Shown: positions 47,988 through 61,454 of the stretch, in pieces
Position numbering within the stretch: position 1 is the stretch's first letter
How the letters are laid out: every line of letters starts with the position of its first letter
Assembly (NCBI GenBank): GCA_947172415.1
Contig: OX359200.1
Location: forward strand, 3,722,501-3,786,500
Direction of reading: 5' to 3'
Length of the DNA stretch: 64,000 nt
Source: Chondrosia reniformis
Lineage: Eukaryota > Porifera > Demospongiae > Chondrillida > Chondrillidae
Notes under the pieces: model-generated
Databases searched by the model: none
What the model saw: only the letters and a program-made list of their open reading frames with translations
What the model was told of the DNA's origin: nothing
Program-made: the position numbers and the translations under genes

Positions 47988-50929
47988 TTGTTTGTACATG
48001 TTGCATGTACTAGTTGAATGTACTAGTAGTATTTACTATTTGTATGTACTAGAACTAGATATATTTACTAGTTGTAGGTACTTGTTGTATGAACCAGCTA
48101 TGTACTAGTTGTATGCGCTAGTTGTATGTGTTAGCTGTATGTACAAGTTATGTACTAGTTGTATGTTGTAGTTGTATGTACTATTTATATGTACTAGTTA
48201 TATGTGAATGTCCTAGTAATATGTATTAGTTGTATGTGCCTGTTGTATGTACTTGTTGTATGTACTAGGTGTGTGTACTAGTCGTAAGTACTAATTCTAC
48301 TTATTAGTTGTAGTACTAGTTGTATGTACCAGTACTCTGTACTTGTTGTATGAACTATTTATAAGTACAAGTTATATGTGTATGTATTAGTTATAAGTAG
48401 TAGTTGTGTGTACTAGTTATATATACTAGTTTTATATACTAGTCGTATCCACTCGTTGTATGTACTAGTTGTATGTCCTAATTGCATATAATAGTTGTAT
48501 GTACTACTTATATGGTCTAGTTGTTTAGACTAGTTGTGTGTTATTGTTGTATATACTAGTTATATTAACTAGTTGTAGGTTCTAGTTGTATGTACTAGTT
48601 GTATGTATTAGTTGAATGGACTAGTAACTAGTTGTAAGTACCGGTTGTATTGACTAGTTTTATGTACTAGTTGTATGAACCAGTTGTAGGTTCTAGTCCT
48701 AGTTTTACAAGGCACTAGCTAGGTACTATTTGTTTATACTAGTTGTATGTAATAGTTATATGGACAAATTGTATGTAGTATTTGTATGTCTAGTTGTATT
48801 TATAAGATATGTGTCAATTGTATGTACTAGTTGTATGTGCTAGCTATTTACTAGGGTTATGTACTCAGTCTATGTAGTACTTCTATGTACTAGTTGTATG
48901 TACTAGTTGTATGCACTAGTTGTATGCACTAGTTGTATGTACTAGTTGTATGTACTAGTTGTATGTTCTACTTGTATGTTTTATATAGTTGTATATACTA
49001 GTTGCGTTTACTAGTTTTATGTAATATTGTATGTAATATTTATATGTGTATGTACTAGTTATATGTAGTAGTGTTGTGTACTAGATATACGTACTAGTTG
49101 TTTGTACTAGTTGTATTTACTAGTGGTATGTACTAGCTATTTACTAGCTTTATGTTCTTGTTCTATGTAGTATTTCTATGTACTAGTTGTAGTACTAGTT
49201 GTATGTACTAGTTGTATGCACTAGTTGTATGTACAAGTTGTATGTACAAGTTGTATGTACTAGCTATGTGCTAGTTTTATGTACCCGTTCTAAGTAGTAC
49301 TTCCATGTAATAGTTGTAGTACTAGTTGTATGTACTAGTTGTATGTACTAGTTGTATATGTATGTACTAGTTATATGTAGTAGTGTTGTGTACTAGTTAT
49401 ATGTACTAGTTGTTTGTACTAGTTGTATGTAATATTTGTATGTAATAGTTCTATGTACTAGTTGTGTGTCCTAGATATATACTAGTTGTATGAACTAGTT
49501 GTAAATTCTAATACTAGTTAAGTTAGGCACTACATTAGGTATGAGTTATATGTACTACATCTTTGTAATAATTGTGTACTAGTTGTATATCCTAGTTTTA
49601 TGTAATTTTATTTAATGTAGAAGTTGTATGTAGTAGTTTTACTATTTATATGTATTAATATATGTGCATGTACTAGTTATAGGTAATAGTTGTATATATG
49701 TATTAGCTGTATTTAGTAGTTGTATGTTCTAGTACCAGTTATATTTACTAGTTGGAGGTTCCAGTTGTATGTAGTAGCTATATGGAGTAGTTGTATGTAC
49801 TAATTGTAAGTACTAGTTGTATGAACTATTAGTATGTACTAGTTGTTTGCACTACTTGTTTGTACTCCTTGTAGGTTCAAGTTGAATGTACTAGTTTTGT
49901 GTACTAGTTGTATGTATAACTGGTATGTACTAGTTGTATGTACTAGTTGTATATACTAGTTGTATTAATTAGTGGTGTGATCTAGTTGTATGTATTATTT
50001 AAATGGACTAGTTATAGGTCTATGTGCTAGATATATGTAGAACTTGTGTACTAGTTATAGCTACTAGTTCTATCTATTACTTGTATGTACTAGTTGTATG
50101 TACTAATTGGGTTTACCAGTTGTATGTTCTTTACCAGTTGTATGTACTAGTCCTAGTTATATTTACTAGTTGTAGGTACTAATTGTATAATCTAGTTGGA
50201 TGTACTACTTGCATGTACTTGTTGTATGTACTAGTTGCATGTACTAGTTATAATAACTGGTTGTATTCACTAGTTGTATATGCTAGTTCTAGTTATATTT
50301 ACTAGTTGTAGGTACTAATTGTATGTACTAGTTGTATGTACTAGTTGTGTGTATTAGTTATATGTGTGTGTAATAGTTGTATGTACTAATTGTAGGTCCT
50401 AGTACTAATTAAACTAAATTCTCGATAGGTTCTAGTTAAATGCAGTTGATACTAGTTGTATTTACTAGTAATATGAGCTAGTTGTACATACTAGCTGTAT
50501 GTACAAGATGTGTGGACTAGTTGTATTTAGTAGTTTTATGTACTAATTGTATGTACAAATTGTAGGCATTAGTTGTATTTATTAGATATGTACTAGTTGT
50601 ATGAAATAGTTGCAGGTTCTAGTACTAGTGAAACTAGGTACTAGGTAGGTATTGGTTGTATGTACAACCTGTTTGAACTAGTTGTGTACAAGTCGTATGT
50701 ACTAGTCCTAGTTATATTTACTATTTGTAGGTACTAAATGTATGTATTAGCTGTGTGTTGTAGTTTTATGTACTAATTGTATGCACTAGTTGTGTTTACC
50801 AATTGCATGTATTAGTTGTATGTAGTAATTGTATGTGCTACCTATGTACTTTATGTACTCTTTCTATGTAGTACTTCTATGTACTAGTTTCTAGTTGCAT
50901 GTACTATTTGTATGTACTTGTTTGTGTAC

Positions 50930-51545
50930 TAGTTTTATGTACTTCTTGTATGTACAAGTTGAATGTACTAGTTGTATGTGCTCGGTGTATGTACTAGTCC
51001 TGGTTATATTTACTAGTTTAGGAACTAGGTGTATGTACATAGTTCTATGTATTAGTTGTAAGCATCAATTGTATGTACCAGCTGTATGTACTACTTGTAT
51101 GTACTATTAATATGTGATAGTTATATGTGTATATACTAGTTATTTGTAGTAGTTGTGTGTACTAGTTATATGTACTAGTTGTATGTACTAGTTGTATGTG
51201 CAAGGTTTGTGTACTAGTTGTATGTGCAAGTTTTGTGTACTAGTTGTATGTACGTCTTGTATATACAAGTTTAATGTACTAGTTGTATGTGCTCGGTGTA
51301 TGTCCTAGTCCTGGTTATATTTACTAGTTTAGGTACTAGGTGTATGTACACAGTTCTATGTATTAGTTGTAAGCATCAATTGTATGTACTAGCTGTATGT
51401 ACTACTTGTATGTACTATTAATATGTGATAGTTATATGTGTATATACTAGTTATTTGTAGTAGTTGTGTGTACTAGTTATATGTACTAGTTGTATGTACT
51501 AGTTGTATGTACAAGGTTTGTGTACTAGTTGTATGTACTAGTCGT
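50930..51545 (+). repeat. Tandem duplication within satellite, period 311 bp
   Basis: GTGCTCGGTGTATG occurs at about 50979 and 51290, and the following 250 bases match closely, including a foreign-looking TTAGTTGTAAGCATCAATTG block. The two copies are more alike than random satellite units, so the duplication is recent. Confidence 0.85.
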
Positions 51546-51599
51546 AAGTTCTAGTACTAGTTATACTAGGTACTAGGTAAGTACTAGTTGTATGTAGTT

Positions 51600-52600
51600 G
51601 ATACTTTCTGCATTTACTAGTTGTTTGTACTAATTGCATGTACTAGGTATTTGTAATAGTTGTATGTTCTACTAACTAATTGTATATACTAGTTGTATAT
51701 ACTAGTTGTATGAACTATTTATATCTGCTAGTTATGTAAGTTTGTACTACTGATATGTGCTACTTGTATGTTCTAGTTGAATGTACAAGTTGTATGTCAT
51801 AGCTGTAGGTTCTAGTACTAATTAGATTAGGTTCTAGGTAGGTACTAGTTGTATGTACTAGATACTAGTTGGATAAACTAGTTGTATGTACTAGTTGTGT
51901 TTAATTGTTTGAATTACTACTTGTATGTACTAGTTGTATGACCTAGTTGCACGTTCTATTTGGGTGCATATACTTGTTGTATGTACTAGTTACTAATTCT
52001 CTATACTAGATACTTGCTGTATGTTTAGTTGTACATACCAGTTGTATTTACTAGTTGTAAATATTAGTTGTATGTACTCCATACTAGTTGTATGTACTAG
52101 TTGTATGAACTAGTTGTGTGTAATTGGTGTATACACTAGGTATATTTACTAGTTGTAGGTTCTAGTTGTAGGTAGTAGTTGTGTGCTTTATTTATATGTA
52201 TATGACCTGTTTGTAACTGTTGTAGGTACTAGTTGTATGGAATTGTTCTATGTACAAGTTTTAGTTCTAATTTAATGTAATAGGTGTATGCAGTAGTAGT
52301 ATGTACTATATATATGTGCTAGTTATATGTGTATGTTCTAGTAATATGTATTAGCTGTACGCACAAGTCGTATGTACTAGATGAAAGTACTGATTGTATG
52401 AACTAGTAAGTTCTTGTTATGTGTACTAGTTGTATGTACTAGTTGTAGTACTAGTTGTATATACTAATTGAATGTAACAATTTTATGTACTAGTTGAAGT
52501 TCTAGTTTAATGAATTAGTTGCAAGTACTAGCTTTATGTAGTTGTAAATACTAGTTGTAAGTAGTAGTTGTATGTACTAGATGTATATACTAGTTGTATT
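51600..52600 (+). repeat. Direct duplicate of 46430-47570
   Basis: Shares with the 46.4 kb block an ordered series of rare variants: TTCTACTAACTAATTG, ATTTATATCT, CTAATT(T/A)GAT and TTAGGTAGGT, TTGGGTGCATATACT, and CAAGTTTTAGTTCTA. Small indels separate the copies. Confidence 0.8.
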
Positions 52601-52604
52601 TAAA

Positions 52605-53205
52605 CTAGGTACTAAGTAGGGACTAGTTGTGTGCACTAGTACTAGTTATATTAACTAGTTGTAGGTACTAGTTACAAGTTCTAGTTGAATGTAATAGTTG
52701 TATGTACTTGTTATATGTACTAGTTGTATATACTATTTGTATGTACTAGTAGTATGTACTATATAGGTGTACTATTAATAGTTACCAATTATATGTGCAT
52801 GTACTTCCTATATCTAGCAGTTGTGTACCTGTTATATGTACTAGTTTTATGTACTAGTTATATATACTAGTTGTAGGTTCTAGTACTATTTAAACCAGGT
52901 GCTAAGTAGGGACTAGTTGTGTGCACTAGTACTAGTTATATTAACTAGTTGTAGGTACTAGTTACAAGTACTAGTTGAATGTAATAGTTGTATGTACTAG
53001 TTGAATGTAATAGTTGTATGTACTTGTTATATGTACTAGTTGTATATACTATTTGTATGTACTAGTAGTATGTACTATATAGGTGTACTATTAATAGTTA
53101 CCAATTATTTGTGCATGTACTACTTATATCTAGCAGTTGTGTACCTGTTATATGTACTAGTTTTATGTACTAGTTATATATACTAGTTGTAGGTTCTAGT
53201 ACTAT
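52605..53205 (+). repeat. Tandem duplication within satellite, period 290 bp
   Basis: The block TACTATTTAAACTAGG-type, AAGTAGGGACTAG, ATAGGTGTACTATTAATAG occurs twice in tandem (AAGTAGG at 52614 and 52904). A third partial copy is interrupted by the TTAA element at 53210. Confidence 0.85.
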
Positions 53206-53209
53206 TTAA

Positions 53210-54155
53210 GGTAGTAGGGGGGCTATCTTGTCTAAATCAAAACGACACGAATTTTGGTACAGAGGTTAGGTTAGTGGTCTATTTTTTATATCTACATTTT
53301 TAAACCCGTCTGTACTTCTAAACTTGAATTATTAAAGGAATAAAAAGCGTTATCTTGTGTTAAATTTAAGTGTTAATTGCCTACTTGATATTGAGTGACT
53401 CTCTTCTTTACTTTCGGCATAGCAGATTCATTCAGAAACACTTACGGAGGTGATAGATAAATTAGGTGTGAAATCATGGGGCCCAAATTCGACCGAGTTA
53501 ACTTTCTTCTCTTGTGAATAAATGTTATGGTCGCTGCCCTTTAGCCAACTAATTATTGTATACAGTATGGATAATTCTACGATTTGATGTTTGTTTAAGG
53601 CGAGAATATGGTAAGACCGTTTTTTCCGTAGTTAATTTGTATAGAATCAGTGTTAACGAAGGTGTTGCAAATCTAACTAGTCTGTTACGTTGCAACCGAT
53701 TGGAATGCGGACAACTTGCCTGTAAAGGCACCCAAAGCATGCACAAACTGACGGGAACGAATTGGAATACTCCAAGTTTTGACGAAGATATTGCGTTTTT
53801 TTGTAAAACAGGAATTATTCCAGAATACAAGTGAGAATGGTGATTTGCTCCTGTAGCCCTGTGAACCAATGCTTGTAGATTATATATACCAAAGTTGGTG
53901 CTTCTCAGCTCATTTATGCAGAAGTAGATAGCTTTTTTGTCGAGCTTTTTGACACTTTTTGAGGTCACATTTTTCGATTTTAAATAAAAATATCTCGGTA
54001 ACAGAGTAGCCAATCAAATTATGGTTGACACCAAATCATGCGAAATTTACCTAGTTTTTTTGCTTGTAAAATGCAAGTGAGTTGGACCTATGGTCAGAGA
54101 GATACATCACTAAGACCAATGTACCCCAAAGAAAGCCTTTAGCCCCCGTACTACC
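53210..54155. mobile_element. TTAA-flanked nonautonomous DNA element, 946 bp
   Basis: Terminal inverted repeats GGTAGTAGGGGGGCTA at the left and its near-complement at the right (one mismatch in 16). TTAA is duplicated on both sides (53206-53209 and 54156-54159). Removing the insert and one TTAA restores TACTATTTAAACCAGG, which exists intact at about 52887 in the neighbouring repeat unit. TTAA targets are used by the piggyBac and Kolobok superfamilies. No transposase is recognisable inside; overlapping opposite-strand ORFs of 154 and 92 codons have no known motif and are probably not genes. Confidence 0.9.
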
Positions 54156-57100
54156 TTAAACCAGGTACTAAGTAGGGACTAGTTGTGTGCAATAGTACTA
54201 GTTATATTAACTAGTTGTAGTTACTAGTTACATGTACTAGTTGAATGTAATAGTTGTATGTACCAGTTGCATATACTAGTTGTATGTACTAGTTCTTTGT
54301 ACTAGTTTTATGTACTAGTAATGTACCAGTTGTATGTAATAGTTGTATGTTCAATTGTATGAAGTAGTTGTATGTAGTAGTTGTATGTATTTGATGTATG
54401 TACTAAGTGTATGTATTAATTCTATGTACTAGTTGGAGTTCTAGTTTAATGTACTAGTTGTATGTACTATATTAATATACTAGTTATTTGGGTATGTTCT
54501 AGTCATAGGTACTAGTTGTAAGTACAAGTTGTATGAACTAGTTGTACGTGCGAGTTGTATGTACTAGTTATATGTACTATTTTTATGTACTATTTATATG
54601 TACCAGTTATATGTGTATGTACTTGTTATATGTAGCAGTTGTGTCTACTAGTTTTATGTACTAGTTATATGTGTATGAACTAGTTGTATGTACTAGTTTT
54701 AGGTTCTAGTATCTGTTAAACTAGGTACTAGGTAGCTACTAGCAATATGTACTAGATATTACTTGTATGTCCTTTTGTGTGTACTAATTCTTTGAATTAC
54801 TTTTAGGACTAGCCGTATGTACTAGTTGTATTTACTATTTGTTTGTACAAATTGTTTGTACTAGTTGTATGTACTAGTTTTATGTACTAGTTGTATGTAT
54901 TAGTTACTAGTTGTATGTTTAAGTTGTACGTACTACGTATATGCACTTATAAATGTACATGTTGTGTGTAAAAGTTGTATCTGCTAGTTGTAAGTTCAAG
55001 TTGTATGTACTAGTTCAATTTACTAGTTGCATGTACTAGTTATATGTTTTAGTGCCATGTACTAGTTTCCAGTTATATGTAGTAGTTTTATGTAAAAGTA
55101 ATATGAACTAGTTGTATGCACTAGTTGTATGTACTAGGGTATGTACTATTTTTATGTACTAGTTATATGTATATGTACTTGTTATACGTAGTAGTTGTGT
55201 GTTCTAGTTATATGGACTAGTTGTATGTACTGCTTGTAGGTTCTAGTACTAGTTATACTAGGGTCTTGGTATGTGCTAGGTGTATATACTAACATTAATT
55301 AGATTTACTAGTTGTAGGTACTAGTTGTATGTAGTAGTTGTACGTTCTAATTGTATGAACTAGTTGTATTTACAAAAGAGGTGTATGTACTATTTAAAGG
55401 TGCCAGTTATATGTGCATGTAATAGTTAAATGTACTAGTTGTGTACTAGTTGTAGATACTATTTCGATGTACTAGTTGTATTTACTAGTTGTAAGAACTA
55501 GTTGTTTGTACTAGTACTAGTTTTATTTTGTAGTTGTAGGTGGCAGTTGTAGGTGCCAATTGTATGTACTAGTTGTATGTACTAGTTATATGTGAATATA
55601 CTAGTTGTATGTACTAGTTGTAGGTTCCAATACTAGTTATACTAGGTTCTAGGTAGGGTCTAGTTAAATGGACTAGATACTACTTGTATGTACTAGTTGT
55701 ATATACTAGTCCTAGTTATATTTTCTAGTTGTAAGTGCCAATTGTATGTACTGGTTGCATGTGCTAGTTGCATGTACTAGTTATATGTGAATATACTAGT
55801 TGTATGTACTAGTTGTAGGTTCTAGTTCGAGTTAAACTAGGTACTAGATAGGTACTAGTAAATATGTACCAGATGCTACTTGTATGTACAAGGTGAATGT
55901 ACTAGTTATATGAACTAGTTGAAAATACCAATTGTATGTCCTAGTTGTATGGACTAGTTGTTTGTACTAGTTGTATGTACTAGTTATATTTACTAGTTGT
56001 GTGAACTACTAGTTGCATGCACTAGTTGAATGTACTAGTTACTTTTGTATATATAAGTTGTATATTCTAGTTCCATGTACTAGTTTTGTGTACTAGTTAT
56101 ATGAACTAGTTGTATATACCAGTTGAATGTCGTAGTTGTTTGTACAAGTTGTATGTACTAGGTGTATGTACTAGTAACTAGTTGTATTTCAAGTTGTATG
56201 TACTAGTTATATGTAGTAGTTGGCTACTAGTTATAGGTAATCGTTTGATGTGCAAGTTGTAGGTACTAGTTTTATGTACTAGTTATATGTACTAGTTGTA
56301 GGTTCTAGTACTATTTAAACTAGGTACTAAGTAGGGACTAGTTGTGTGCACTATTACTAGTTATATTAAGTAGTTGTAGGTACTAGTTAGATGTACTAGT
56401 TGAATGAGATAGTTGTATGTACTAGTTCTTTACTAGTTTAATGTACTGGTAATGTACCAGTTTTATGTACTAGTTGTATGTTATAGTTGTATGAACTAGT
56501 TTTATGTAGAAGTTGTATGTATTTGATGTATGGACTAAGTGTATGTATTAAGTCTATGCACTAGTTGGAGTTCTAGTTTAATCTACTAGTTGTATGTACT
56601 ATATTAATATACTAGTTATTAGTGTATGTTCTAGTGAAAGGTGCTAGTTGTAAGTACAAGTTTTATGTACTAGTTGAATGTACTAGTTATATGTACTATT
56701 TGTATGTACTATTTATATATAAACGTTATATGTGTATGTAATTGTTATATGTAGCAGTTGTGTCTACTAGTTTTATGTACTAGTTGTATGTAAAGCTATA
56801 TGTGAATATACTAGTTGCAGGTACTAGTTATATGTGAATATACTAGTTGTATGTACTAGTTGTAGGTTCTAGTTCTAGTTAAACTAGGTACTAGTTAGGT
56901 ACTAGTTAATGTACCAGATACTACTTGCATGAGCTAGTTGCATGCACTAGTTATATGTGAATATATTAGTTGTATGTACTAGTTGTAGGTTCTAGTTCTA
57001 GTTAAACTAGGTACTATGTAGGTACTAGTAAAATGTACCAGATTCTACTTTTATGTATTAGTTAAATATACCAGTTATATCAACTAGTTGAAAATACCAG

Positions 57101-60100
57101 TTGTAGGTACTAGTTGTATGTACTTGTTGAATGTAATAGTTGTATGTACTAATTGCATGTACTAGTTGTATGTACTAGTTGTATGAACTAGTTGTATGTA
57201 CTAGTTGTATGAACTAGTTATATGTGCTATTTTTATGTACTATTTATATGTTCCAGTTATATGTGTATGTACTTGTTATATGTAGCAGTTGTGTCTACTA
57301 GTTTTATGTACTAGTTATATGTGTATATACTAGTTGTATATGCTAGTTTTAGATTCTAATACCAGTTAAACTAGGTACTAGATAGCTACTAGCAATATGT
57401 ACTAGAAATTACTTGTATGTCCTTTTGTGTGTACTAAATCTTTGAATTAGTTTTATGACTACCCGTGTGTACTAGTTGTTTATACTACTTGTATGTACTA
57501 GTTGTATTTTCAAGTTGTATGTACTACTTATATGCACTTATAAATGCACATGTTGTGTGTAAAAGTTGTATGTAGTAGTTGTATGTACTAGTTGTAAGTA
57601 CTAGTTCAATGTACTAGTTGTGTGTATTAGTTATATGTTTTAGTGCCATGTACTAGTTTCCAGTTATATGTAGTAGTTTTATGTAAAAGTAATATGAACT
57701 AGTTGTATGTACTAGTTGTATGTACTAGGGTATGTACTATTCATAAATACTAGTTATATGTATATGTACTTGTTATACGTAGTAGTTGTTTGTACTAGTT
57801 ATATGGACTAGTTGTATGTACTACTTGGACGTTCTAGTACTAGTTAGACTAGGGACTTGGTATGTGCTAAGTGTATATACTAATACTAGTTATATTTACT
57901 AGTTGTAGGTACTAGTTGTATGGAGTAGTTGTGTACTATATAGTTGTAGATACTATTTTGATGTATTAGTTATATTTACTAGTTGTAAGAACTAGTTGTT
58001 TGTACTAGTACTAGGTATATTTTGTAGTTGTAGGTGCCAATTGTATGTACTAGTTGTATGTACTAGTTGTATGTAATAGTTATATGAGAATATACAAATT
58101 GCATTTACTTGTTATATGTGAATATACTAGTTGTATGTACTAGTTGTAGGTTCTAGTTCCAGTGAAACTAGGTTCTAGTTACATACTAGTTAAATGTACC
58201 AGATACTGCTTTAATGTATTAGTTGAATGTATCAGTTATATGAACTAGTTGAAAATAGCAGTTGTAGGTACTAGTTGTATGAACTTGTTGAATGTAATAG
58301 TTGTATGTACTAATTGCATTTACTAGTTGTATGTACTAGTTGTATGAACTAGTTATCTACTAGTTGTGTGTAGTAGTTGTATTAACTAGTTGCACGTACT
58401 ATTACTGGAAATATTTACTCTTTATTTATATATGTAGGTATTAGCTGTAATGTTAGTTGTATGTACAAGGTGTATGTACTATATATAGGTTTCAGTTATA
58501 TGTGAATGAACTAGTTATATGTAGCAGTTATGTACTAGTTTTATGTATTAGTTGAAGATTCTAGTACTAGAAATGCTAGGTAATAAGTTGGTATTAGTTC
58601 TATGTAAGAGTTGAATGTACTGGCACCTGTTAATTTTACTAGTTGTAGGTACTAGTTGTATATTCAAATTGTATGTACTAGTTGTATGTAGTAGTAAAAG
58701 TTATGTTAACTAATTGTAGGTACTGGTTGTGTGCACTAGTTTGGATGTAATAGTTGTGTGTACTAATTGCATGTACTAGTTATATGTACTAGTTGGGTGC
58801 TAGTTATAGGTACCTGTTTGATGTACAAGTTGTAGGTACTATTTTTAAGTACTAGTTATATGTACTAGTTGTAGGTTCTATTACTATTTAAACTAGGTAC
58901 TAGGTAGGGACTAGTTGTGTGCACTAGTACTAGTTATATTAACTAGTTGTCGGTACTAGTTACATGTACTAGTTGAATGTTATAGTTGTATGTACCCACT
59001 GCATATACTAGTTGTATGTACTAGTTGTATGTAGTAGTAAAAGTTATGTTAACTAATTGTAGGTACTGGTTGTGTGCACTAGTTTGGATGTAATAGTTGT
59101 GTGTACTAATTGCATGTACTAGTTATATGTACTAGTTGGGTGCTAGTTATAGGTACCTGTTTGATGTACAAGTTGTAGGTACTATTTTTAAGTACTAGAT
59201 ATATGTACTAGTTGTAGGTTCTATTACTATTTAAACTAGGTACTAAGTAGGGACTAGTTGTGTGCACTAGTACTAGTTATATTAACTAGTTGTCGGTACT
59301 AGTTACATGTACTAGTTGAATGTTATAGTTGTATGTACCCACTGCATATACTAGTTGTATGTACTAGTTCTTTGTACTAGTTTATGTACCAGTAATGTAC
59401 CAGTAGTATGTACTAGTTGTATGTTCTATTGTATGAACTAGTTATATGTTGTAGTTTTTTGTCTTTGATGTATGTACTAAGTGTATGTATTAATTCTATT
59501 TACTAGTTGGAGTTCTAGTTTAATGTACTAGTTGTATCTACTATATAAATATACTAGTAATTTGTGTATGTTCTAGTCAAAGGTACTAGTTGTAAGTACA
59601 AGTTATATGAACTACTTGTATGTGCGAGTTGTATGTACTAGTTGTATGTACTAGTTATATGTACTATTTTTATGTACTATTTATACGTAAAAGTTATATG
59701 TGTATGTACTTGTTATATGTAGCAGTTGTGTCTACTAGTTTTATGTAATAGTTGTATGCACTTTATCAGTTGTGTGTACTATTTCTAGTTATAGGTATTA
59801 ATTGTATGTACTATTTGTAGGCACTAGTTATATTTACTAGTTGTATGAACTAGTTGTATGCACTAGTACTAGTCCTATTTAGTAGTTGTAGGTGCCAATT
59901 GTATGTACTAGTTGTATGTACTAGTAGTATGTACTATATAGGTGTACTATTAATAGTTACAAATTTTATGTGCATGTACTACTTATATCTAGTAGTTGTG
60001 TACCTGTTATTTGTACTAGTTTAATGGACTAGTTATATGTACTAGTTGTAGGTTCTTATACTATTTAAACTAGGTACTAAGTAAGGACTAGTTGTGTGCA

Positions 60101-61235
60101 CTAGTACTAGTTATATTAACTAGTTGTAGTTACTAGTTACATGTACTAATTGAATGTAATAGTTGTATGTACCAGTTGCGTATACTAGTTGTAGGTACTA
60201 GTTCTTTACTAGTTTTATGTGTTAGTAATGTACCAGTTGTATGTACTAGTTGTATGTTCTATTGTATGAACTAGTTGTATGTAGTAGTTCTATGTCTTTG
60301 ATGTATGTACTAAGTGTATGTATTAATTCTATGTACTAGTTGGAGTTCTAGTTTAATGTACTAGTTGTGTGTACTAGGTGTAAGTACTATTTATAGGTAT
60401 CCGTTATATGTGGATGAACTAGTTATATGAAGCAGTTTTGAACTAGTTTTATGTACTAGTTGAAGATTTTTGTACTAGTAATATTAGGTGCTAAGTTGGT
60501 TCTAGTTGTATGTACTTGTTGTATGTACTAGCACCTGTTTATTTTACTAGTTGTAGGTACTAGTTATATGTTTAAATTGTATGTACTAGTTGTATATGCT
60601 AGTAAAAGTTATGTTAACTAGTTGTAGGTTCTAGTTGTATGTACTAGGGTATGTACTCTTTATATGTACTAGTTATATGTATATGTACTTGTTATACGTA
60701 GTAGTTGTGTGTACTAGTTATATGGGCTAGTTGTATGTACTGTTTGTAGGTTCTAGTACTAGTTATACTAGGGTCTTGCTATGTGCTAGGTGTATATACT
60801 AACACTAGTTAGATTTACTAGTTGTAGGTACTAGTTGTATGGAGTAGTTGTACGTTCTAAGTGTATGAACTAGTTGTATTTACTAAAGAGGTGTATGTAC
60901 TATTTATAGGTGCCAGTTATATGTGCATGTACTAGTTATATGTACTAGTTGTGTACCATGTAGACACTATTTTGATGTACTAGTTGTATTTACTAGTTGT
61001 AAGAACTAGTTGTTTGAACTAGTTTGATGTACTATTTATATGTACTAGTTATGTGTGTATGTTCTTGTCATATGTACTAGCTGTATGTATAAGTTGTTTG
61101 TACTAGTTAATAGTTGTATAGTGTAATTGTATGTACTAATTGTATGAACTACTTATATGCACTAGTTCTATGGACATGTTGTGTGTAAAGGTTTTATATA
61201 CTAGTTGTATGTACTCGTTCAATGTACTAATTGTA
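54156..61235 (+). repeat. Satellite array, forward, higher-order
   Basis: The longest uninterrupted array of the window. Higher-order blocks recur, for instance AAAGAGGTGTATGTACTA at 55.37 and 60.89 kb, GGGTATGTACT at 55.14, 57.73 and 60.65 kb, and GAAAATACCAGTTG-type blocks at 55.92, 57.09 and 58.25 kb. All have counterparts in 11.7-15.8 kb. No gene is seen. Confidence 0.93.
58690..59375 (+). repeat. Tandem duplication within satellite, period 343 bp
   Basis: AAAAGTTATGTTAACTAATT occurs at 58696 and 59039, followed by almost identical sequence for a full period, including the rare block TTGTCGGTACTAG and CCCACTGCATA. Near identity marks it as one of the youngest duplications here. Confidence 0.87.
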
Positions 61236-61454
61236 TGTACTACGCTAGTGGAACATGTCCATACTTCCGGAAATTTTCGATAAAGTCGCTAACTAACACT
61301 CTTTTTTAATTTACTCTATTTTACTTTAGAAACATCGTATCAAACAAATTATATAGATTTGAAGCACTATTCTTTCTTAAAAATTTTGGCTACAAGAGTG
61401 TCACGATTGCAGGCTTTAAGGAGAAGGTAAGCGGCCGTAAGTGATAGGTGCCAA

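Larger units (their letters stand above)
48002..53205 (+). repeat. Satellite array, forward, with segmental duplications
   Basis: Forward 13-bp units carrying several duplications listed separately. No gene is seen; one 71-codon open stretch near 50.9 kb is satellite read in its stop-free phase. Confidence 0.93.

Noticed and set aside
53549-54013. 154-codon minus-strand ORF in the TTAA element
   Set aside because: It overlaps a 92-codon ORF on the other strand, shows no recognisable motif and lies in a nonautonomous element. Kept only as a remark.
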